Origin: Desulfobacterales bacterium | GTDB lineage: Bacteria > Desulfobacterota > Dissulfuribacteria > Dissulfuribacterales > JAMONC01 | Reading direction: 5' to 3' | Assembly: GCA_027066725.1 (NCBI GenBank) | Contig: JAMONC010000094.1 | Coordinates: 1 to 14,289, forward strand | DNA: 14,289 bases | In this document: in pieces, positions 8,574 through 14,289 of the stretch | Layout of the letters: each line of letters opens with the position of its first letter | Numbering within the stretch: position 1 is the first letter of the stretch | The notes under the pieces: model-generated | Databases searched by the model: none | What the model was told of the DNA's origin: nothing | Seen by the model: only the letters and a program-made list of their open reading frames with translations | Translations under genes and position numbers: made by a program

Positions 8574-8587
8574 TAGACAATAGACAA
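8574..8587 (+). repeat. Two tandem copies of TAGACAA before cheB
   Basis: A perfect 7-bp tandem repeat directly abuts the cheB ATG at 8588, where a Shine-Dalgarno sequence would normally lie. No purine-rich ribosome site is visible, so cheB may be weakly translated. The repeat could be slippage-prone, but with two units this is speculative. Confidence 0.5.
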
Positions 8588-9619
8588 ATGACTAGTAATA
8601 TCCTTTTAATAGATACAGGTAATTTCTATCAAAATTGGTTAAAGAAAAATATTACTGAATTAGAATTAAAAATAACATCTATAAATACAACTAATATTAT
8701 TTTAAAGCTATATAAAAATATAGCTCCAGATATTGTAATTATAGCACCAACTATTAGCATAACCAACGCTTTTGATATATCAAGACAATTACTGACATAT
8801 GATCCATCAGTTTCTATAATTATTTTATCTAAAGATTATAATCCTGAATATGTATTTGAAGCTTTGGGTATAGGTGTATTTGACGTTCTAAGATATTCTG
8901 ATCAGGATCATGATTTAATAACTAAAATAAAAAGGAAAATTATACTATGTACTCAATTAAAACAGAATAAAAATGCAAGTTATAAACAATCTGATTTTAT
9001 GGATAAGATATTTGCTTTTTCTTTTAATACTATTGATATAATTGTAATTGGAGCTTCAACTGGAGGGCCTAAGGTAATTCAACAGATACTTTCTCCTTTA
9101 CCGCTAGATTTTTCTATTCCTATTGTAGTTATACAACATATGCCATCTTATTGGGGTAAGTTTTTACTGAGTTGGTTAAAAAACAAAGTATTATTACCTG
9201 TCAGTTTAACTATTACAGGAACTAGACCTCAATATGGAATATATATAGCTGATCCTTCATGTTGTTGGATTATTGATAATAAAGGCCTATTTAAAGCAAT
9301 TTCTGATAAGAATGCAAGATATGGGGTACCTTCTATAGATGAATTTTTTGTTTCTATAGCGGATTTCTATTCTAATAGAGCAATGGGAATACTTTTGACA
9401 GGTATGGGAGATGATGGAGCAATAGGCTTAAAAAAGATGAAAGAAAAAGGTGCTATTACTATTGTACAAGACAAAGATAGCTGCACAGTATATGGAATGC
9501 CGCAAAAGGCATTGTCTCAAGATAGTTCACATCTAATTTTAGATCCTATTTCTATTCGAACTATTTTACTAAATTTAGTGAGGAATAAGTATGAAAGGCA
9601 ATCTTATACTGTTAGTTGA
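8588..9619 (+). CDS. cheB: CheB-type methylesterase with a degenerate receiver domain
   Basis: CheB removes methyl groups from (and deamidates) glutamyl residues of chemoreceptors, opposing CheR. The C-terminal catalytic domain (about 145-335) keeps the full triad: S157 in GASTGGP, H184 in VVIQHMP and D276 in TGMGDDG. The N-terminal domain (about 1-125) has receiver-like spacing but has lost phosphorylation residues. Where a receiver reads LDVxMPxMDG this protein has IIAPTISITN, so the acceptor Asp is Ala. The second acidic-pocket residue is Thr (LLIDTG), and the conserved Lys near GAFDFVxKP is Arg. CheA therefore probably cannot activate this CheB by phosphorylation, and the domain may act only in binding. 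Length (343) is normal for CheB. It sits in the WspF position, and the next gene starts 29 bp before its stop. Confidence 0.93.
   Translation: MTSNILLIDTGNFYQNWLKKNITELELKITSINTTNIILKLYKNIAPDIVIIAPTISITNAFDISRQLLTYDPSVSIIILSKDYNPEYVFEALGIGVFDVLRYSDQDHDLITKIKRKIILCTQLKQNKNASYKQSDFMDKIFAFSFNTIDIIVIGASTGGPKVIQQILSPLPLDFSIPIVVIQHMPSYWGKFLLSWLKNKVLLPVSLTITGTRPQYGIYIADPSCCWIIDNKGLFKAISDKNARYGVPSIDEFFVSIADFYSNRAMGILLTGMGDDGAIGLKKMKEKGAITIVQDKDSCTVYGMPQKALSQDSSHLILDPISIRTILLNLVRNKYERQSYTVS
9578..9584 (+). promoter_or_regulatory. Ribosome binding site inside cheB for the diguanylate cyclase gene
   Basis: GTGAGGA lies six bases before the ATG at 9591, within the last codons of cheB. It fixes the start of the cyclase gene and makes translational coupling of the two likely. 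Confidence 0.65.
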
Positions 9620-11051
9620 TGATAGTCCTTTAATCGTTGCAATGTTATCTGATCTATTAATTAATGCAGGTTATGAAGTGATTTCGGCATCAGATGGAGT
9701 AGAAGCTATTAATAAAGCATATAGTGAAATACCTGATGTTATTTTATTAGATGTAATGATGCCTAAGATGAATGGATATCAAGTATGTAGACTTTTAAAA
9801 AATGATGAATATATGAAATATATACCTATTATAATGTTTACAACCAGAGATAAGCCTATAGAAAAGTTTTGGGGATTACATATAGGTGCTGATGAATATG
9901 TTAGTAAAGATATAGAAGCAGAAAAGTTATTAGAATTAATATCAAAGTATATAGATAAATTATCTGAATACAAAAGTCTTCTTAAAAAGAAAAACAGGGA
10001 TATAACACTAACTGATATATTATTGAAGACTAATAATATATTAGATAATAAACTATATGAATTAACTATTATAAATAGAATAACTAATGTAGCATGGAAA
10101 ACTAAAAATTTTAGAGAAGTTATTATTAATGTATTACATATACTAGAAGAAATTTTTAATTATGAGTTAGGTGCATTTTGTTTATTAGATGAGGGTAAAT
10201 TAAACATATTTATATCAACAAAAGGGAATCTAGATATTAAAGATATAGATTTAATTGATAGATTTTGTAGAAAACAGATACTATCCGTGGGGGAAATGCT
10301 TAAAGAGGATAAAAGTAAGACATATATTCTCAAATCTGGAGATAAAGATATTTCTCTTGATGAAGAAAATTTATTTGCATTTAATTTTAAATCAGGGGAT
10401 ACAGGTATTTATAGATCTTTAGTCTTTTTAGACAGTCAATTATCTAATATTACTGATTCAGAAAGGAATACTTATCAACTTATATTAGAACAAGCATTAG
10501 TTGTAATAGAAAATGCTTATTTATATGAAAAGATAAGATTACGTTCTGTTACTGATGAACTTACTAAATTGTATAATAGAAGATATTTCTTTGTAAGAGT
10601 TAATGAAGAATGTGAACGTGTAACTAGATATGGAGGCGGATGGTTTTCAATATTGATATTGGATATAGATCATTTTAAACGAGTAAATGATACTTACGGA
10701 CATCTAGCTGGAGATGAAGTATTAAGAGAGATCGCAAAAATATTAAAAACTAGTGCTAGATCTACAGACGTAGCAGCACGTTTTGGTGGAGAAGAGTTTA
10801 TTATGTTGTTACCTGAGACAGATTTACAAGGTGGAGCGAAGTTTGCCGAGAGAATTAGAAAAAAAATAGAAGACCATTCATTTCAATATAAGGATAAGAT
10901 CATACCTGTTACAGTAAGTATTGGTGTAGCTAGTGGTGGTTGCAAAGACAATAAAACTCCAGATGTAATAATAGGACAAGCTGATAAGGCCCTTTATAAG
11001 GCTAAGGAAACAGGTAGAAATAGAGTTTGCATATATGATGAAACCACTTAG
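9591..11051 (+). CDS. Receiver-GAF-GGDEF response regulator, diguanylate cyclase (WspR-like output)
   Basis: Makes cyclic-di-GMP from two GTP and is probably the output of the chemosensory relay. The receiver (about 3-125) is complete: D10, D11, acceptor D54 in LLDVMMPKMNG, T84 and K106. A middle region (about 150-312) looks like a GAF domain, starting at INRITNVAWKTKNFREVI. The GGDEF domain (about 319-486) opens with TDELTKLYNRRYF, has the active-site GGEEF (399-403), and carries an RxxD inhibitory site (R390-D393, RSTD) exactly five residues ahead, so product inhibition is expected. WspR itself lacks the GAF, so this version could integrate a second ligand. At 486 residues it is longer than WspR. 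It overlaps cheB by 29 bp and cheR by 17 bp. CheA-dependent phosphorylation of D54 is the likely switch, inferred from context. Confidence 0.95.
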   Translation: MKGNLILLVDDSPLIVAMLSDLLINAGYEVISASDGVEAINKAYSEIPDVILLDVMMPKMNGYQVCRLLKNDEYMKYIPIIMFTTRDKPIEKFWGLHIGADEYVSKDIEAEKLLELISKYIDKLSEYKSLLKKKNRDITLTDILLKTNNILDNKLYELTIINRITNVAWKTKNFREVIINVLHILEEIFNYELGAFCLLDEGKLNIFISTKGNLDIKDIDLIDRFCRKQILSVGEMLKEDKSKTYILKSGDKDISLDEENLFAFNFKSGDTGIYRSLVFLDSQLSNITDSERNTYQLILEQALVVIENAYLYEKIRLRSVTDELTKLYNRRYFFVRVNEECERVTRYGGGWFSILILDIDHFKRVNDTYGHLAGDEVLREIAKILKTSARSTDVAARFGGEEFIMLLPETDLQGGAKFAERIRKKIEDHSFQYKDKIIPVTVSIGVASGGCKDNKTPDVIIGQADKALYKAKETGRNRVCIYDETT

Positions 11052-12342
11052 TATGACTAAAATAGCTGATTTAGTTGCTGAGAAGGCTGGGATTGTTTTC
11101 CCGGATAATAAGATTAAACGATTAGAAAGAGCAGTTTATAGACGGATGAATTCTCTTAATCTAGATGATATAGCTATATATTATATAAAATTAGCTTCTG
11201 ATATAGAAGAATTCAAACGTTTAATTCAATTAGTTACAGTTAGTGAAACAAGATTTTTTAGGCATTCTTTTCAGTTTGACAGTTTAAGATCTTATTTATT
11301 ACATGATAAGGACATATTAACTTTAGCTAATCAAAATTACTATATTTGGAGTGCTTGTTGTTCTACAGGAGAAGAAGCATATTCTATTGCCATGTTAATA
11401 CAAGACATAGAGTCAGAGATTGGTTCAACTTGCATTAAAATCATAGCTACAGATATTGATAAGAATTCTTTAGCAAAGGCAAAATCAGGTGTTTATTCTA
11501 AAAAGGATTATGATAGTGTTCCAGATAAGTACAAAAAATTTTTTAAAAAGATAAGAAATGATAGATATGAAATAAAAAGAGAGATTCGAAAAAGAATATA
11601 TTTTGCTTACTTCAACATAGTAGAAGATTCTGAATGTTTATTACCTGTTTCAGAATTTAGAGTTATTTTTTGCCGCAATGTTTTTATTTATTTTAGTAAG
11701 AGTGCAATTCAAAAGGTACTATCCAAGATAGTATCTATTCTGGTACCTGGGGGGGTATTATATCCTTCTCCAACAGAATTAGCATTAATAGAACATCCAT
11801 TGTTAACCTTAAGATCTTCTAGTGACGCCTTTTTTATAAGAGAAGATACTAAGCAAGTTTCTTTAAGACAAAAGAATAAATATAAATGGGAAGAAAAAGA
11901 GATATGTAATCTTCGTAATCAAATAGAGTTACTAAAAAGAGCTAAATCTGCAGCTGATCAAGGTGATTATTTATTAGCTTTAAGGCTTTGTAATGAAATA
12001 ATAAACTCTTCTAACCCAAAAGCTGAAGCATTTTTTATTTATGCCCTTGTTTTGGCCGAAATGGGTAATGAAAAAGATGCATTAAATGCGTTAAAGAATG
12101 CTTTAGAAATAGAGCCTAGTTTTTCTATTGCATATTTATGGCAGGGCAATATACTGCTTAAACAAGGAAGAGTAAGGGAAGCTTTAGACTCTTATAATAA
12201 GGTATTAGAATGTATAGATTCTAATGGTTTTTTAGGCATATTACCATTAATTATGGATTCAATAACACCTCAAGAAATAAAAAGGATAGCAATTGATTAT
12301 ATTTCTAATTTAACTGGAGGTAACCTTTTTCGAATTATATAG
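11035..12342 (+). CDS. cheR: CheR-type receptor methyltransferase with C-terminal TPR repeats (WspC-like)
   Basis: Transfers methyl groups from S-adenosylmethionine to receptor glutamates, opposing CheB. The methyltransferase (about 1-270) shows the helical N-domain, SETRFFR (70-76), SAM-binding motif WSACCSTGEEAYSIAM (105-120), ATDID (138-142) and FCRNVFIYF (212-220). The C-terminal third carries about three TPR-like repeats: KRAKSAADQGDYLLAL (291-306), AEAFFIYALVLAEMGNEKDA (320-339) and LWQGNILLKQGRVREA (358-373). CheR-TPR fusions such as WspC and FrzF belong to alternative chemosensory pathways, where the TPR part affects receptor access. That fits a receptor lacking a pentapeptide tether. 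Start: ATG codons at 11035 and 11038 are possible, both inside the cyclase gene, with no clear Shine-Dalgarno, suggesting coupled translation. Confidence 0.94.
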   Translation: MMKPLSMTKIADLVAEKAGIVFPDNKIKRLERAVYRRMNSLNLDDIAIYYIKLASDIEEFKRLIQLVTVSETRFFRHSFQFDSLRSYLLHDKDILTLANQNYYIWSACCSTGEEAYSIAMLIQDIESEIGSTCIKIIATDIDKNSLAKAKSGVYSKKDYDSVPDKYKKFFKKIRNDRYEIKREIRKRIYFAYFNIVEDSECLLPVSEFRVIFCRNVFIYFSKSAIQKVLSKIVSILVPGGVLYPSPTELALIEHPLLTLRSSSDAFFIREDTKQVSLRQKNKYKWEEKEICNLRNQIELLKRAKSAADQGDYLLALRLCNEIINSSNPKAEAFFIYALVLAEMGNEKDALNALKNALEIEPSFSIAYLWQGNILLKQGRVREALDSYNKVLECIDSNGFLGILPLIMDSITPQEIKRIAIDYISNLTGGNLFRII

Positions 12343-12488
12343 TTATATTTTTGTCTTATTATTTTTTAGCAATAAATTTAAAACTATAACACTTTGATTT
12401 TATTAGATATTACTTCTTAACTCTTGTATTTTCTCCCAATATATGATAAAAGTGTTTCAATTTTTAGGGGGGAGTTTTAAGGGGAACA
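12343..12488 (+). other. Intergenic gap after cheR; possible start of a second transcript
   Basis: A 146-bp AT-rich gap, the longest within the rightward run. A TATGAT hexamer at 12442-12447 could be a -10 element, but no good -35 lies 15-19 bases upstream. No GC-rich hairpin with a T-run is seen. Two G-rich stretches end the gap, GGGGGGAG (12467-12474) and AAGGGG (12479-12484); the second is placed as the ribosome site for the next gene. The gap hints that the V4R and kinase genes may be transcribed separately, which is not proven. Confidence 0.45.
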
Positions 12489-13010
12489 ATGGATTATATC
12501 CCAAAGATAAGATTTGAAGCAGATAAGAATCTATTATATATGGATGATATTCCAATTTCTCTTCACTGTCATTATTTTAATTGCGGTCTTATTAATGCTA
12601 TAGAAGCAATAGACTACTTTGATGGTATTGATATATATATTCATGAAGCAGCAAAGTGTTTCTATGAATATTTTAAAAGAATATTAGTTGTAGACGATGA
12701 AATATCTTCTATAGAGAAAGCTTTAAAAAGGGCAGAGGATATATATAGATTTATGGGATATGGAAGAATTGATTTATCTAAACTTATAACTGGTGAAGGT
12801 ATAGCTACCTCTGATTCTTCTTATTTTGTGGTAGGTTGGCTTGCTATATATGGAAAACGAGATAAACCAGTATGCCATTTAACTAGAGGTTTTATAAAAG
12901 CGGTTTTAGCTACCATTTTTAAAAAAGATATAAGAGATTTTAATGTAATAGAGATACAATGTATGATATCTAATGCTCAAAATTGTAAGTTTAAAGTTTC
13001 TCGTATTTGA
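12489..13010 (+). CDS. Small V4R-like (4-vinyl reductase family) protein, first of a pair
   Basis: This 173-residue soluble protein has no signal peptide or membrane segment. Residues 26-32 (HCHYFNC) followed by a helical stretch, YFVVGWLAIYGKRDKPVCH (112-130), and the ending CMISNAQNCKFKV (158-170) fit the V4R fold, whose C-terminal part typically shows two Cys eight residues apart followed by an aromatic. V4R domains are small-molecule or metal-binding sensors, found for example in XylR/DmpR regulators and in bacteriochlorophyll-related proteins. The many Cys and His (H26, C27, H28, C32, C129, H130, C158, C166) suggest a metal or redox site. It starts after AAGGGG with a four-base spacer and is followed 13 bp later by a second V4R protein. 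The substrate and role are unknown; assignment to V4R is by motif, not search. Confidence 0.7.
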   Translation: MDYIPKIRFEADKNLLYMDDIPISLHCHYFNCGLINAIEAIDYFDGIDIYIHEAAKCFYEYFKRILVVDDEISSIEKALKRAEDIYRFMGYGRIDLSKLITGEGIATSDSSYFVVGWLAIYGKRDKPVCHLTRGFIKAVLATIFKKDIRDFNVIEIQCMISNAQNCKFKVSRI

Positions 13011-13013
13011 TTT

Positions 13014-13019
13014 GAGAGG
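13014..13019 (+). promoter_or_regulatory. Ribosome binding site choosing the second V4R start
   Basis: GAGAGG sits four bases before the ATG at 13024. The frame stays open upstream to another ATG at 12973, but that one has no such site and would overlap the previous gene by 38 bp, so 13024 is preferred. Confidence 0.65.
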
Positions 13020-13023
13020 CAAT

Positions 13024-13620
13024 ATGGCCTTTGATCCTAAGAAGGTAATTGAATGGGGAATGAGTTTACCTCTAATGAGTAATGAGAGAGGTATAATGGC
13101 TGCATTTGGTATATACGCAGCTATGAATTTCAATGAATTCTTTTTTTCTACAGTATCAAAGATTATGCATATGGCTACCGAGGAAGATGCTGTTGAGGTG
13201 GAGAAAAAATTATATAATGCTGTACTGGATTGCGCTTATTATACTTTCCATGGAGCTAGAACTTCTGTAGATTGGCAAGATTATATTGCTCCAATGATAG
13301 AGACAAAAGAAGATGAGTTAATGGCTTTAGTAGCATTTACTAATATATTTGGTGTTGGATATATAGAAGTAGTTGAATTAATTCCGGGGCAAAGACTTGT
13401 TACAGAGGTAAAAAATGCCTATGATCCTCCGAGGTATATAGAAGAGTTTGGAATACAAAAAAGAGGACGTTGTTACATGTTTTCTGCGTGCACAGCAGCC
13501 TGTATGGATCTGGTTTATGGACCTGTTTTCCCTAAAGGGATAGGGACTTTTAAGGCAGAAGAAGTCCTTTGTATAGCTAAAGGTGATCCTGTTTGTAGAT
13601 TCGTTGCCACTCTTAAATAA
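13024..13620 (+). CDS. V4R-domain protein, second of a pair
   Basis: This 198-residue soluble protein has a V4R-type C-terminus: RGRCYMFSACTAACMDLVYG (147-166) and VLCIAKGDPVCRFVA (181-195), where C183 and C191 with the GDPxCxF ending are the most recognisable V4R signature. The N-terminal half is mostly helical (FGIYAAMNFNEFFFSTVSKI, 28-47) and shows no family I recognise. C150, C156 and C160 add a further cysteine cluster. It lies 13 bp after a shorter V4R-like gene and 23 bp before a PAS histidine kinase, so the pair could form a heterodimeric ligand sensor for that kinase or for the chemosensory system. That is inference from position. There is no catalytic motif to suggest an enzyme, and the family name '4-vinyl reductase' should not be read as function. 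Confidence 0.78.
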   Translation: MAFDPKKVIEWGMSLPLMSNERGIMAAFGIYAAMNFNEFFFSTVSKIMHMATEEDAVEVEKKLYNAVLDCAYYTFHGARTSVDWQDYIAPMIETKEDELMALVAFTNIFGVGYIEVVELIPGQRLVTEVKNAYDPPRYIEEFGIQKRGRCYMFSACTAACMDLVYGPVFPKGIGTFKAEEVLCIAKGDPVCRFVATLK

Positions 13621-13631
13621 TATAAAGTTAT

Positions 13632-13637
13632 AAGGGA
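13632..13637 (+). promoter_or_regulatory. Ribosome binding site for a GTG-started kinase
   Basis: AAGGGA lies six bases before the GTG at 13644. The next in-frame ATG would be at codon 58, inside the PAS domain, so GTG is the likely start. Confidence 0.6.
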
Positions 13638-13643
13638 ATATCG

Positions 13644-14289
13644 GTGGAGAAGAATACTGGGCAAGACTGTAGTTGGTTTAGTGTTGTTGGTGCACAGCAG
13701 ATATTAAGTTGTCTTCCTGATGCTGTCTTCACAACTGACTATCAACTTCGCATAACCTATTTTAATAAAGAAGCAGAAAATCTTATTGGTATTACACAAA
13801 ACCAAGCCCTTGGTATGTATTGTAGAGATGTTGTTAAAGGACAGCTTTGCGAATTAGGTTGTCCTATAAAGCACATATTAAAAGATAAGACTAGATTCGA
13901 AGCGGAGACTTGGCTTAAATTAGATCATGATAGGATTCCCATTCTTTTAAGTGTAAGTCCACTACAAGATAAAAGTAACAACGTTATTGGCTTTTTCTTT
14001 GTGATTAAAGATATTTCAGATTTTAAAAATATGTTGATTGAAATAGAACAATCTAAACGTAAATTAACAGAACGCAATAAGAGAATTGTTGCAGCATTAA
14101 AGGAGTTACGTCGTACCCATAGACAACTTCTTCAAGCTCAAAAGATGGAAAGTATAGGGGTGTTAGCTAGCGGAGTTGCTCATGATTTTAATAATCTTCT
14201 AAGTGGCATATTAGGTTATACAGCATTAATACTTAGACAAGTACCTAAGGATAGTTCTGTATATAACTTTGCTAAGATTATTGAAACCT
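13644..14289 (+). CDS. PAS-domain sensor histidine kinase (partial, 3' end outside window)
   Basis: The first 215 codons of a two-component kinase. A PAS domain (about 14-126) begins ILSCLPDAVFTTDYQLRITY and ends VIGFFFVIKDISDF. A coiled coil (about 130-167) leads to the HisKA dimerisation helix, where KMESIGVLASGVAHDFNN (167-184) places the phospho-accepting histidine at H180 in an H-D-F-N-N box. The ATPase domain, and any receiver, lie beyond the window. There is no signal peptide or membrane segment, so it senses in the cytoplasm. The PAS domain contains C60, C69 and C73 (YCRDVVKGQLCELGCPIKH), an arrangement that I recall from PAS domains of deltaproteobacterial kinases and that could bind a cofactor. 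Start is GTG after AAGGGA. Its partner regulator may lie downstream; co-transcription with the V4R pair is likely from the 23-bp gap. Confidence 0.92.
   Translation, partial: MEKNTGQDCSWFSVVGAQQILSCLPDAVFTTDYQLRITYFNKEAENLIGITQNQALGMYCRDVVKGQLCELGCPIKHILKDKTRFEAETWLKLDHDRIPILLSVSPLQDKSNNVIGFFFVIKDISDFKNMLIEIEQSKRKLTERNKRIVAALKELRRTHRQLLQAQKMESIGVLASGVAHDFNNLLSGILGYTALILRQVPKDSSVYNFAKIIET

Noticed and set aside
8383..8580. Minus-strand frames inside the receptor, CheA, CheW and cyclase genes
   Set aside because: All are short, lack domains and overlap strongly supported plus-strand genes.
11349..11396. Cys in place of Gly in the CheR SAM motif (WSACCSTGEE)
   Set aside because: Enteric CheR has WSAAASTGEE, so this position is naturally variable. 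The other binding residues are intact, so inactivation is not indicated.
12318..12336. AGGTAACCT followed by T-run as a terminator of the chemosensory operon
   Set aside because: The inverted repeat has only four-base arms with a one-base centre and lies inside the cheR coding sequence, so it cannot form a stable terminator stem.
12973..13023. Upstream ATG extending the second V4R protein by 17 residues
   Set aside because: It would overlap the preceding gene by 38 bp without a ribosome site, whereas ATG 13024 has GAGAGG four bases upstream.

Overview
This window comes from an AT-rich bacterium (roughly 30% GC by eye, with ATA and AGA codons common). It makes c-type cytochromes, because a membrane receptor here carries a periplasmic CxxCH haem-attachment motif, so it is probably Gram-negative and anaerobic or microaerobic. 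The tandem-duplicated UvrA, the cysteine-bearing PAS kinase, the V4R proteins and the elaborate chemosensory operon together suggest a low-GC Desulfobacterota (deltaproteobacterial)-like organism. That placement is inference and is weakly held.

Layout. Positions 1-3900 (minus strand) are the first 1300 codons of a giant UvrA: one complete UvrA copy followed in frame by the start of a second, running off the left edge. A 149-bp gap separates it from a divergent plus-strand chemosensory cluster. In order, the cluster holds cheW (4050-4583), a CheA-receiver hybrid kinase (4607-6736), a short degenerate CheW-like protein (6711-7037), a transmembrane methyl-accepting receptor with a c-haem motif (7064-8539), CheB with a decayed receiver domain (8588-9619), a receiver-GAF-GGDEF diguanylate cyclase (9591-11051) and a CheR methyltransferase with C-terminal TPR repeats (11035-12342). 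After a 146-bp gap come two small adjacent V4R-type proteins (12489-13010 and 13024-13620) and the start of a PAS histidine kinase (13644 to the right edge).

How the parts may work together. The gene set matches the Wsp-type 'alternative cellular function' chemosensory pathway: receptor, CheW proteins, CheA-REC, CheB, CheR-TPR and a REC-GGDEF output. Signalling would end in cyclic-di-GMP synthesis rather than in flagellar switching, and no stand-alone CheY is present. The probable input is a c-haem sensor domain, so a redox or gas ligand acting through a Wsp-like relay on c-di-GMP is the main hypothesis. The V4R proteins and the PAS kinase may be a second, linked sensory module. There are no RNA genes, mobile elements or CRISPR arrays that I can support, and no gene-free stretch exceeds 150 bp.
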